Positions 1 to 5,987 are shown, numbered from the stretch's first letter. The stretch: 7,126 nt of DNA from an uncultured Bacilli bacterium (GCA_947629075.1 CANRCI010000069.1:1-7126); one strand, 5' to 3'. Notes: generated from the letters alone by a model not told the origin. Numbers and translations are program-made.

Positions 1-17
1 CGATACAACTTTTTCAT
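1..17 (-). CDS. 5' end of an unknown gene, cut by the window edge
   Basis: An ATG at 15-17 overlaps the TGA stop of the YcxB-like gene in an ATGA arrangement typical of translationally coupled genes. It is preceded by an AAGGAG Shine-Dalgarno site about 8 bases upstream, inside the end of the previous gene. Only the first residues (MKKLY) are visible, so no function can be given. The start is supported by the ribosome site and the overlap; the rest lies outside the window. Confidence 0.55.
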
Positions 18-523
18 ACTTCTAACTCCTTGATATCTTTGTTCATTTTAATTAAGAACTTAGCAAAAAACTTAGATCTTTTTAAAACTTTTTTGGTTAC
101 CAAATAACCTTCCCCACTCTTTGTATAAATAACCAATATATTTTTACTTATGACTAGATACTGCAAATCTTCATAAGATAACTTGATATAGTCGTCATAA
201 CGTTTTATCTCAATGTGATCATCGTAATAGGTATGTTTTTCTTTAAGAGGCTTAAATTCTTTAATGCGACCAATACTTTTATTAAACATTAAGTCGTTAA
301 GATAACTAGAGATAATCGGATAGACTAAAACGACAATAGTAAAGATGATTGCAAAAGCTGTGTTATTAGCGAAAAGTGACAAAATCAGTCCAATTAATGA
401 AAAAACTTCTATCTTAAAAAAATTGTTATCTAAATCACTAAAGCATTTGTTAGTTACCTGTAAAAACTCTTTCAATTCACTAGAAGTTATCTCAACATTA
501 AATTGATAATGAATCTTTTTCAT
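14..523 (-). CDS. YcxB-like membrane protein
   Basis: A 169-residue protein with a short polar N-terminus, a hydrophobic hairpin forming two membrane segments at about residues 40-53 and 55-73, and a cytoplasmic C-terminal domain of beta strands. That layout, and the C-terminal pattern (YYDDHIEI near 99-106, KLSYEDL near 114-120, then VIYTKSGEGYLVTKK at about 131-145), resembles the YcxB-like family of small Firmicutes membrane proteins. The biochemical function of the family is not established. The start at 523 follows a GAGGCG Shine-Dalgarno-like sequence. A possible -10 (TAAAAT, 542-547) lies upstream but has no good -35. The stop overlaps the start of the next gene, so the two are probably co-transcribed. 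The family assignment rests on layout and remembered motif style, not on a search. Confidence 0.6.
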   Translation of the reverse strand: MKKIHYQFNVEITSSELKEFLQVTNKCFSDLDNNFFKIEVFSLIGLILSLFANNTAFAIIFTIVVLVYPIISSYLNDLMFNKSIGRIKEFKPLKEKHTYYDDHIEIKRYDDYIKLSYEDLQYLVISKNILVIYTKSGEGYLVTKKVLKRSKFFAKFLIKMNKDIKELEV

Positions 524-565
524 AGTATCGCCTCTACCTTTATTTTACTACATAAATGGTTATTT

Positions 566-595
566 AAAAAGAAAAAACATCTCGTTAAAGATGCT
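566..595 (-). terminator. Intrinsic terminator of the gene at 594-1334
   Basis: On the minus strand, arms at 589-595 (AGCATCT) and 576-582 (AGATGTT) pair as a 7-bp stem with one G-U pair and a 6-base loop. A T-rich run with a single C interruption follows. The stem begins inside the TAG stop codon. This separates the gene from the downstream YcxB-like gene. Confidence 0.75.
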
Positions 596-1334
596 ATTTC
601 TTACTATCACTGACAAAGAAGGAACATTTGTAAACGTTGTTTAACAATTCGTCATTCGACGTTTTATCAACTCGCAAATTGTAAGGTGCGTTTTTTACAA
701 TTATACGCTTCGAAATAAAAGCATCGATATCGCGGTGGAAAAATTCAGCAATAATACTCTTTTTATCCATTTCGATTATATCTTCTTTTTCTACGGTACG
801 CTTGATTATTATTTGATCAAGTCCAAGGGTTCTTCTTACTAATTCGTAGTCAAAAGAAGTAGATGAGATGATATAATCCATAACTTCTTCTCTTGCCAAA
901 GGATTACCGAATAGTTCATTCATAGCAAGAATGATGACAGTGACCAATTCACAATCACTAATATTACTCATCTTGTCTTGAATGACAATTCTAGAGTTTA
1001 GAGTAACACCCAACATTTTAGAAGCCATATTATAAGCATATTTGATGAGATTATCTCTATTTTTTCGATCGGATACTTCCAAATGGTTTCTCTTTTGATC
1101 GAAGACTTTAATACTTATCGTAATCCCATTAATTTTAGATAGATTACGAATAGGATTATAGACAATTATCTCATCGTGAATAGATGCTCTGGGAGCAACT
1201 TCTAAAGCGTTTATTTTAGTCGCGTACATTATTTTTAGTTCACTATACTCTAGACGAATCGGATTTTTATTTTTCCTATGGAAGCCTTGAAATACGAATC
1301 CAGATTCGTATGAATTCCAGAAATCTCCACTCAT
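594..1334 (-). CDS. Unknown protein, possibly a degenerate GHMP-kinase (IspE-like) homologue
   Basis: A 246-residue soluble protein with no signal peptide or membrane segment. I do not recognise it with confidence. Two stretches resemble 4-diphosphocytidyl-methylerythritol kinase (IspE): YATKINALEV at 37-46 recalls the N-terminal AKINL motif, and residues 94-160 (DNLIKYAY, then IVIQDK, then LAMNELFG, then REEVMDYI) follow the helix-strand-helix order around the GHMP ATP-binding motif. Where active GHMP kinases have a Gly/Ser-rich loop (type GLGGGSSDA), this protein has SNISDCELV at about 123-131, so ATP binding by that loop looks lost. It is also shorter than IspE (usually about 280-290 residues). 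The longer frame opens with TTG at 1352, but AAGGAGG at 1339-1346 lies just before the ATG at 1334, which I take as the start. It has its own promoter and terminator. Coding is well supported; the fold is a hypothesis. Confidence 0.75.
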   Translation of the reverse strand: MSGDFWNSYESGFVFQGFHRKNKNPIRLEYSELKIMYATKINALEVAPRASIHDEIIVYNPIRNLSKINGITISIKVFDQKRNHLEVSDRKNRDNLIKYAYNMASKMLGVTLNSRIVIQDKMSNISDCELVTVIILAMNELFGNPLAREEVMDYIISSTSFDYELVRRTLGLDQIIIKRTVEKEDIIEMDKKSIIAEFFHRDIDAFISKRIIVKNAPYNLRVDKTSNDELLNNVYKCSFFVSDSKK

Positions 1335-1338
1335 ATGT

Positions 1339-1346
1339 TCCTCCTT
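1339..1346 (-). promoter_or_regulatory. Shine-Dalgarno site that fixes the start at 1334
   Basis: AAGGAGGA lies 4 bases upstream of the ATG at 1332-1334. The longer frame from the TTG at 1350-1352 would have to translate through this site, so the ATG is the better start. Confidence 0.8.
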
Positions 1347-1354
1347 TCTCAATC

Positions 1355-1378
1355 TATAAGGGGAAAATCTCCCTTATA
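1355..1378 (-). promoter_or_regulatory. Inverted repeat at the predicted transcript start
   Basis: An 8-bp perfect inverted repeat (TATAAGGG / CCCTTATA, arms at 1355-1362 and 1371-1378) with an 8-base spacer, plus one possible G-U closing pair. The expected transcription start of the promoter at 1384-1412 falls at about 1377, so the RNA would begin with this hairpin and reach the Shine-Dalgarno site shortly after. No T-run follows on the minus strand, so it is not a terminator. It could be a 5' stabilising hairpin or a repressor operator. Confidence 0.5.
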
Positions 1379-1383
1379 ATTAA

Positions 1384-1412
1384 AGTATATTATCTATTTT
1401 TGGTTTATTCAA
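1384..1412 (-). promoter_or_regulatory. Sigma-A type promoter for the gene at 594-1334
   Basis: Minus-strand -35 TTGAAT (1407-1412), a 17-base spacer, and -10 TATACT (1384-1389). The distance to the ATG at 1334 leaves a leader of about 40 bases containing the inverted repeat and the ribosome site. Confidence 0.7.
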
Positions 1413-1471
1413 ATATTTATAATCTATAGTAATATAATTAAAACTTATAAAAACTTTAGGTTATACCTCAT

Positions 1472-2119
1472 TTACTCTTGGTTATACTTCTCAACGACAA
1501 AAACGCGAAATGGCTTTGGTCGAAAGATCTTATTTACGCTTTTTATTTTTTCAAAAAAAGTCATATAGTGATAACTACACTCTTCCACGATATTACCACC
1601 AGCTTCATTTATCAGATCGCGCCATTTATCGAGTTCCATAAAACGTTCATTACCGTATAAAGCTTCATCATCATTAAAAAACTTAGTCGGAATACCGATA
1701 ATAACATATTTGGCTATCTTCATTTGCTGTTTTATCGTATCGATTATTTCTTCATCGCTAAAGTGTTCTAAAACTCCATTAGAAAACGATACATCAAAAG
1801 TATTATCATCATAATCCAATTCAAATATCGACTTTTTAGTAAATTTAGGGGGATTAGCTTCAAAATAATCACTAGCTAACTCTTTAGCAAGACCCAATAT
1901 TTCTTCACTGATATCGATTGCTTCAACATCGTAACCAAGGGATGCTAGATAAGTAGAAATGATTGCAGTACCACATCCCGCTTCTAAAACTTTTTTATGG
2001 GGCGAATACTTCTTTATCAAATTGATCAATTTCTCTTTGTGGTCAATCTTGTATTCGATATAATTTTCGGCATTCTTTTTAAGTTTTATTTCCTCGAGAT
2101 ATATTTCATACCAGCTCAT
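1472..2119 (-). CDS. Class I SAM-dependent methyltransferase
   Basis: A 215-residue protein with the core of a seven-strand methyltransferase. Motif I is VLEAGCGTA (44-52), which binds the SAM methionine part. The acidic residue ending strand 2 is D69 in VEAIDIS. The post-motif FDVSFSNGVLEHF is at 108-120. This is the Methyltransf_11/25 type, acting on a small molecule or unknown substrate. It is the last gene of the polyamine operon: its ATG is one base past the CYTH stop and has a strong GGAGG site 7 bases upstream. Beside SAM decarboxylase and an aminopropyltransferase, N-methylation of a polyamine is conceivable, but nothing in the sequence shows the substrate. No strong terminator follows. 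Fold assignment is secure; the role is open. Confidence 0.85.
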   Translation of the reverse strand: MSWYEIYLEEIKLKKNAENYIEYKIDHKEKLINLIKKYSPHKKVLEAGCGTAIISTYLASLGYDVEAIDISEEILGLAKELASDYFEANPPKFTKKSIFELDYDDNTFDVSFSNGVLEHFSDEEIIDTIKQQMKIAKYVIIGIPTKFFNDDEALYGNERFMELDKWRDLINEAGGNIVEECSYHYMTFFEKIKSVNKIFRPKPFRVFVVEKYNQE

Positions 2120-2120
2120 A

Positions 2121-2936
2121 TTAATCCTCCAAAAGAATACTAGTAGAAAAAGTTAGTTCTTCGTACTTAGTCAAATCTTTTCCTTCTAACAAATACACGT
2201 CTTCTGTATTCATAACCTTACACTCATCTTTGGAAAACCCCAACATTTTAGCTGTTTCATATATTTCTTCTTGACTATTTCCTTCAATTTCGATATAAGG
2301 ATTGATCAATGGCCAACGATCGAGTTCGACATTACAATTGTTGAGTTTAAAACTGTGACGACGTTTTTCAACGAGTTTTTTACGAAAGTAACCCATCTCT
2401 TCAACCAAAGCATTAGCAACTTCAAAATTATCTACTTCAATCTCGACTTCTTTAACCTCGTCCATTTCGTAATTGACATTTTGGGTATAGATATATTTCA
2501 TCGTCAAATGACATTTATCACCAGTTTGTCGTAAACGTAACCACTTAAAGAAACGGGATGAAGTACTCTTGATAAGGTTTACTAATTCTTCATTTTTAAG
2601 AACTCGATAATCGGTCTTACTCTTATTATTATCGATATAAGTAGCAATTTCCTCATACCCAGTTATTCTTTTTATAATTTTTTTATCATCATCAGTTATA
2701 ACAGGTTTAATATATTCTAAAATTCTTTTAATCTTTTTTAAAGAATTAGAAGACTTAGTTCTTTGGTAATCCTCAACTGCCAAAGTATACATTAAATCGA
2801 TATCGTAACAATCATAGGTATAGATTTTTTGAACATTATCCCCTAAATCAGTAGCATTTAAAGATTGTAACTTATCTCGCATAGCTTCGTAATCGACATT
2901 TAAAATTTTTATCTCCAATTCTTCAAAATTACCCAT
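2121..2936 (-). CDS. CYTH-domain protein (class IV adenylate cyclase / triphosphatase type)
   Basis: A 271-residue protein with the full set of CYTH tunnel residues: ExExK at 6-10 (E6, E8, K10), the RLR of WLRLR at 132-136, K147 in LTMKY, EVEIEV at 163-168, KRRHSF at 191-196, D206 in ELDRWP, and the closing ExE in YIEIEG at 214-219. CYTH proteins bind triphosphate groups with metal ions; members are adenylate cyclases (CyaB), thiamine triphosphatases, inorganic triphosphatases or RNA triphosphatases. ELDRWP followed by YIEIEG is closest to the CyaB-like subgroup, but activity cannot be read from this. Between strands 1 and 2 there is an unusually long insert (about residues 55-128), rich in Lys, Ile and acidic residues. 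The ATG overlaps the speD stop (TAATG), showing translational coupling. All key charged residues are present, so it should be active. Confidence 0.88.
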   Translation of the reverse strand: MGNFEELEIKILNVDYEAMRDKLQSLNATDLGDNVQKIYTYDCYDIDLMYTLAVEDYQRTKSSNSLKKIKRILEYIKPVITDDDKKIIKRITGYEEIATYIDNNKSKTDYRVLKNEELVNLIKSTSSRFFKWLRLRQTGDKCHLTMKYIYTQNVNYEMDEVKEVEIEVDNFEVANALVEEMGYFRKKLVEKRRHSFKLNNCNVELDRWPLINPYIEIEGNSQEEIYETAKMLGFSKDECKVMNTEDVYLLEGKDLTKYEELTFSTSILLED

Positions 2937-3286
2937 TATAATTCCAATTCTCCTCTTTTTACATTTTTAAAACGCATTTTTTTAGATTTTAACTTCTCTC
3001 CGATTAAACGACAAACTTCATCAGGATGCATTTTTTCACCACAGGTGAAAGCATCGATCGATGCAAAATTGTATTCTGGCCAGGTATGAATCGTAACATG
3101 ACTTTCAGCTAGAACTACTACACCACTGATACCGATCGGTTCAAATTTGTGAAACTTGCAGTCAACAACAGTTAGATTAGCTTCCCTGCAACACTCTTTC
3201 ATCATTTCCATGATGTATTCGAGATCGTTTAATTTATTAGTTTTACAATTGTATAAATCACATAGTGAGTGTTTACCTAATATCAT
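2936..3286 (-). CDS. speD: S-adenosylmethionine decarboxylase proenzyme
   Basis: A 116-residue prokaryotic pyruvoyl-dependent SAM decarboxylase of the short class, which makes decarboxylated SAM, the aminopropyl donor for polyamines. The self-cleavage site is in AESHVTIHTWPEY: cleavage between E61 and S62 would turn S62 into the pyruvoyl group. S54, H67 and C82 (in FTCGE) match the processing and catalytic Ser, His and Cys of the Thermotoga enzyme with a one-residue offset. The core KFHKFEPIGISGVVVLAESH is fully conserved and the length is normal. The frame extends to an ATG at 3307, but that would translate the Shine-Dalgarno itself (AAGGAGGA, 3291-3298); the ATG at 3286 gives the usual N-terminus (MILGKHSL). 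It lies 10 bases past the bpsA stop. Pairing with bpsA defines this as a polyamine operon. Confidence 0.95.
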   Translation of the reverse strand: MILGKHSLCDLYNCKTNKLNDLEYIMEMMKECCREANLTVVDCKFHKFEPIGISGVVVLAESHVTIHTWPEYNFASIDAFTCGEKMHPDEVCRLIGEKLKSKKMRFKNVKRGELEL

Positions 3287-3290
3287 ATTA

Positions 3291-3298
3291 TCCTCCTT
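3291..3298 (-). promoter_or_regulatory. Shine-Dalgarno site that fixes the speD start
   Basis: A near-perfect AAGGAGGA lies 4 bases upstream of the ATG at 3284-3286. It overlaps the TAA stop of the upstream bpsA-like gene (3297-3299), which couples the two genes. The upstream in-frame ATG at 3307 is therefore unlikely to be used. Confidence 0.85.
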
Positions 3299-4379
3299 AT
3301 TTTTCAATATATTTTTTATTTTTATTCTCTTTAGTAGTAATGATTACTCGATTTAGATAATCGGATTTTTTGGCGACGTCCTTTTTATCATTAGCAATTA
3401 CTCTTTTAGTAGCTTTTCCGAAAATATCTTTTAATTGATATTCGAGTGGTAATGTCTTAGTTTCCTTACCCACTTCCATTCGGAAAAGACTTTCAGTAAA
3501 ACAAATACTATTTTCATCAAACTTTATTTGATATTTATTCATAAGTTCAATATCAGTATCGCGATATAAATTGTAAATAGCTTGATACTCAGTAAATTTA
3601 GGAATAATAGTTGTTATATATAAGTTCATCTCATTTATAACTCTTTGTAAGTCCAACGTCTTATCCATAGCGCTGGAATATATAGAAGTATAGATTACAC
3701 CGTTGTCGTTAACCAGTTCAATTCCACGGTTCATAAACAAAGTAAATGGAATGCGCTCCGGAGTTGGATCAGTCATAAAGACATCGAATTTATGTCGGTA
3801 TTCTAAAGCTAGCTCTGAAGTCGCATTATATTCACTAGCTTTTAAATTCAAATGATATTTACAACTTACTTCATTGATGAAGTCAACAATTCTTTTATCG
3901 GCTTCTAAAACGGTTATCTCAGCTGTTGGAGAGGTTAACGCCAGCGCAATCGATGTCAAATCGTCATCCCCTAATAAAACGATTCTTTTATGATTTAAAT
4001 CGTTATTATCAAGAAGTATTTCACATCTTTTTAAAGTAGTCTCTTTAGTAACTGGTCTTTGATCAAAAAACAAAGTTGGAAGGGGTTTATCATCCCAAAT
4101 CGCATCTAATTTTTCTCTTACTTCGTCAATGTTCCTATCAAACTCTTTTTCCTTAGTAAAAAACTTCCCATCTGCATATTTTATATAACCTTTTTCCGTC
4201 ATCTGATCTAGAAGACGAAGCATTCTTCTTTCACTGCCACCAACCTCTCTGATTATAGTCCAAAAGTCAGTATGACCAAAGTTATTTAAATACTTAATTA
4301 CTTCTTCTTTTTTTAAGTGGTATAAACTTTCTTCAAAATCATTTTCTATTACCTGTTGATAGTCAATTTTGTCCTTCAT
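3297..4379 (-). CDS. bpsA: BpsA-family (DUF43) aminopropyltransferase
   Basis: A 360-residue protein of the branched-chain polyamine synthase family (N4-bis(aminopropyl)spermidine synthase, formerly DUF43), which moves aminopropyl groups from decarboxylated SAM to a polyamine. Residues about 20-78 form a winged-helix-like domain (EVIKYLNN, then GGSERRMLRLLDQMTEKGYI). FFDQRPVTKET at 104-114 precedes the Rossmann core. LLGDDDLTSIAL (135-146) carries the GDDD motif assigned to the active site of the Thermococcus enzyme. DPTPE at 204-208 corresponds to the family DPPE motif but has one extra residue. The last 35 or so residues are Lys-rich and probably flexible. The start overlaps the kinase gene by 17 bases; a GGTGGTG stretch is a weak ribosome site, so translation is probably coupled. 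speD follows directly and supplies the donor. The family is well known from thermophiles; the acceptor here may be putrescine, spermidine or another amine. Family sure, product not. Confidence 0.9.
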   Translation of the reverse strand: MKDKIDYQQVIENDFEESLYHLKKEEVIKYLNNFGHTDFWTIIREVGGSERRMLRLLDQMTEKGYIKYADGKFFTKEKEFDRNIDEVREKLDAIWDDKPLPTLFFDQRPVTKETTLKRCEILLDNNDLNHKRIVLLGDDDLTSIALALTSPTAEITVLEADKRIVDFINEVSCKYHLNLKASEYNATSELALEYRHKFDVFMTDPTPERIPFTLFMNRGIELVNDNGVIYTSIYSSAMDKTLDLQRVINEMNLYITTIIPKFTEYQAIYNLYRDTDIELMNKYQIKFDENSICFTESLFRMEVGKETKTLPLEYQLKDIFGKATKRVIANDKKDVAKKSDYLNRVIITTKENKNKKYIEK

Positions 4380-4980
4380 TTTTTAGTACACCACCATTTC
4401 TAAACATGACATTAGAAAATATCTTATCTATCTCTTCTTCAACTTCTTCAATATTTTTATCTTCTGTCTCTAAATAGACGTATGGCAGATTAAATTTATT
4501 TAAGAAGTAAATCATCTTTTCATCGCCATCTTCAAAGACGCTATCATCGTTCAAATCGATATCATTCTTATCCCTTAACAACAATCGCTTCTTTCTAGTC
4601 GATGGCGTCGCATGAAGCAAAATGGTAAGGTCCGGTTTACCGCATACCTCGATTAGATAGGAATAGATACTTTCCAAGTTTTGATCGCTATTCCAGTAAT
4701 AATTAGATACGATGTGACGATCGAGAATCAAATTTATATCATCTTTTTGACGCGTTGCAATCATATTTCCAAGGGCAAAGAAAACAGTGCGCACTTCTTT
4801 GGGAGATACATATATCGCCTCTAATGCTTTTCTAAATTTTTGTTCATCGATTTTCCCATCTTCATCAGCAAATAAATATTTAGTCGGTTTATCAATCATC
4901 TCAAAATTGTAATTTTTAGATACATAATCACAGACAGTAGTCTTACCTGCTCCATCCATTCCTTCAATTGCAACAACCAT
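4363..4980 (-). CDS. Thymidylate-kinase-like P-loop nucleotide kinase
   Basis: A 205-residue protein with the fold signature of thymidylate/deoxynucleoside kinases. The Walker A loop is GMDGAGKTT at 7-15, after a short first strand. DRH at 87-89 (in LILDRHIVSNYYW) matches the DR-Y/H motif that positions phosphates and base. A basic lid at about 129-136 (RKKRLLLR) is followed by an acidic stretch. Length is normal for TMP kinase (about 200-215). The P-loop with an acidic residue (D9) and the divergent middle make it uncertain whether dTMP is the substrate; a housekeeping tmk would normally sit beside holB or recR, not in a polyamine operon. The ATG overlaps the LysR stop (TAATG) and is preceded by AGGAGGGG. 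It may phosphorylate a nucleoside or nucleotide linked to SAM metabolism, but that is inference. Confidence 0.82.
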   Translation of the reverse strand: MVVAIEGMDGAGKTTVCDYVSKNYNFEMIDKPTKYLFADEDGKIDEQKFRKALEAIYVSPKEVRTVFFALGNMIATRQKDDINLILDRHIVSNYYWNSDQNLESIYSYLIEVCGKPDLTILLHATPSTRKKRLLLRDKNDIDLNDDSVFEDGDEKMIYFLNKFNLPYVYLETEDKNIEEVEEEIDKIFSNVMFRNGGVLKNEGQN

Positions 4981-5873
4981 TATTTCCCCTCCTTATCACG
5001 AATACATTCCTCGATAAAGATCTTCGCTATATTCGGTAGATAATTTTCAACGTAGACAAGATTTACTTCAACTTGTGGCAAATCGTAATCGAGATTTACT
5101 TTTTTGACAAGATTTAACTCGATTAAATCACGAGCTGCATTTTCAACGATAAATCCGATCCCAATATTTCTCTTTACTGATTCGATAATAAGTTCTTCGG
5201 TCTCATATTCCAAAACTGGTTTTAAGACAATGTTATCAGCCTTTAATTCTTTCTCAAGAGTCTTACGTAAAGAACTGCGTTCAAGTGGTAAAATGATCTG
5301 TTCTTTAGCCATACTCTTAATATCTTTAATTTCACGTTTATTGACAGCTGATTCGATAAAACAAGTATTTAAATATGCTACTGGTTCAACAATGGTATTA
5401 TTGTAAATCGTATCGATTGGTGATGAATCAATTACAAAATCGACAGTATGTTTTTCCAAAGCTTCAAGTAAGTCACGAGTCGATAAATCGATTACGCGGA
5501 TAGAAATACCTGGATATTTTTTTCTAAACTTTTCTATTTTTTCAAGTAGATAATATCTAGTAATATGTGATTGAGCACCGATTATTAAACTACCAGAAGT
5601 AAGTTCATTATTTTTACACAGCATACGTTCTCCAGCCAATAAAATGTTGTACGCTTCCATGACGTATTTAAGAAGAATTTCCCCATCTGGTGTCAAATTA
5701 ACTCCTTTATTACCACGATAAAAAAGACTTACGCCTAACTCTTCCTCCAATAGCTTAATACTCTTACTAATAGCGGGTTGGGATATGTACAACTTTCTAG
5801 ATGCATCCAAGAAACTAGTCGATGTTGCAACATGAATAAATATCCTCAATAAGTTAAAATTTAAATCTTTCAT
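4980..5873 (-). CDS. LysR-family transcriptional regulator, first gene of the polyamine operon
   Basis: A 297-residue LysR-type regulator. The N-terminal winged helix-turn-helix covers about residues 1-60: LLRIFIHVATSTSFLDASRK at 8-27, the recognition helix around SQPAISKSIKLLEEELG at 31-47, then LFYRGNKGVNLTPDG at 50-64. The effector-binding domain spans about 92-290 (SGSLIIGA at 94-101; IGIGFIVENAA near 237-247). The frame extends to an ATG at 5918, but that codon lies between the -35 and -10 boxes of a strong promoter, so it cannot be in the mRNA. The ATG at 5873 has an AGGTGA site and gives the standard LysR N-terminus. Unlike the classical divergent arrangement, this regulator is co-directional and overlaps the next gene, so it probably controls its own operon. 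The ligand is unknown; a polyamine or SAM derivative is a guess. Confidence 0.92.
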   Translation of the reverse strand: MKDLNFNLLRIFIHVATSTSFLDASRKLYISQPAISKSIKLLEEELGVSLFYRGNKGVNLTPDGEILLKYVMEAYNILLAGERMLCKNNELTSGSLIIGAQSHITRYYLLEKIEKFRKKYPGISIRVIDLSTRDLLEALEKHTVDFVIDSSPIDTIYNNTIVEPVAYLNTCFIESAVNKREIKDIKSMAKEQIILPLERSSLRKTLEKELKADNIVLKPVLEYETEELIIESVKRNIGIGFIVENAARDLIELNLVKKVNLDYDLPQVEVNLVYVENYLPNIAKIFIEECIRDKEGK

Positions 5874-5900
5874 GCTTTCACCTACTTCTCGTTGGTTAAT

Positions 5901-5929
5901 ATTATAGTCGAGGTTCATTATAAAATCAA
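5901..5929 (-). promoter_or_regulatory. Sigma-A type promoter of the lysR-kinase-bpsA-speD-CYTH-methyltransferase operon
   Basis: Minus-strand -35 TTGATT (5924-5929), a 17-base spacer and a perfect -10 TATAAT (5901-5906). Transcription should start near 5894, leaving about 20 bases of leader before the ATG at 5873. No other promoter of this quality was seen inside the operon, and the gene junctions are overlapping or only 1 to 10 bases apart. Confidence 0.8.
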
Positions 5930-5950
5930 GTTATTAAATAATTATTTTTT

Positions 5951-5980
5951 ATAATTAATAGTTATAGTAGTTATAATTAT
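5951..5980 (-). promoter_or_regulatory. Candidate LysR-regulator binding dyad
   Basis: Arms ATAATTA (5951-5957) and TAATTAT (5974-5980) form an inverted repeat centred near 5965, about 70 bases upstream of the predicted start of transcription. That is where LysR regulators usually bind their recognition site. A minus-strand direct repeat of ATAACTA lies between and partly inside the arms. The region is nearly all A and T, so chance repeats are common. Confidence 0.3.
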
Positions 5981-5987
5981 TTGGAAA

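Noticed and set aside
1449..1468. Possible terminator after the methyltransferase gene (AGGT-ATA-ACCT then five T)
   Set aside because: The stem is only 4 bp with a 3-base loop, and four bases separate it from the T-run, so it is too weak to call.
3287..3307. Seven-codon N-terminal extension of SpeD
   Set aside because: These codons are the Shine-Dalgarno region itself, and the shorter start gives the usual SpeD N-terminus.
3156..3356. Plus-strand open frame opposite speD and the end of the bpsA-like gene
   Set aside because: It lies opposite well-recognised genes, has no clear ribosome site, and its translation is low-complexity hydrophobic sequence without family features.
5104..5406. Plus-strand open frame opposite the LysR gene
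   Set aside because: It is antisense to a clear LysR effector domain; the Ser/Ile-rich translation is what the reverse strand of such a gene gives.
5874..5918. Fifteen-codon N-terminal extension of the LysR regulator
   Set aside because: The upstream ATG lies in the spacer of a TTGATT-17-TATAAT promoter and would not be in the transcript.
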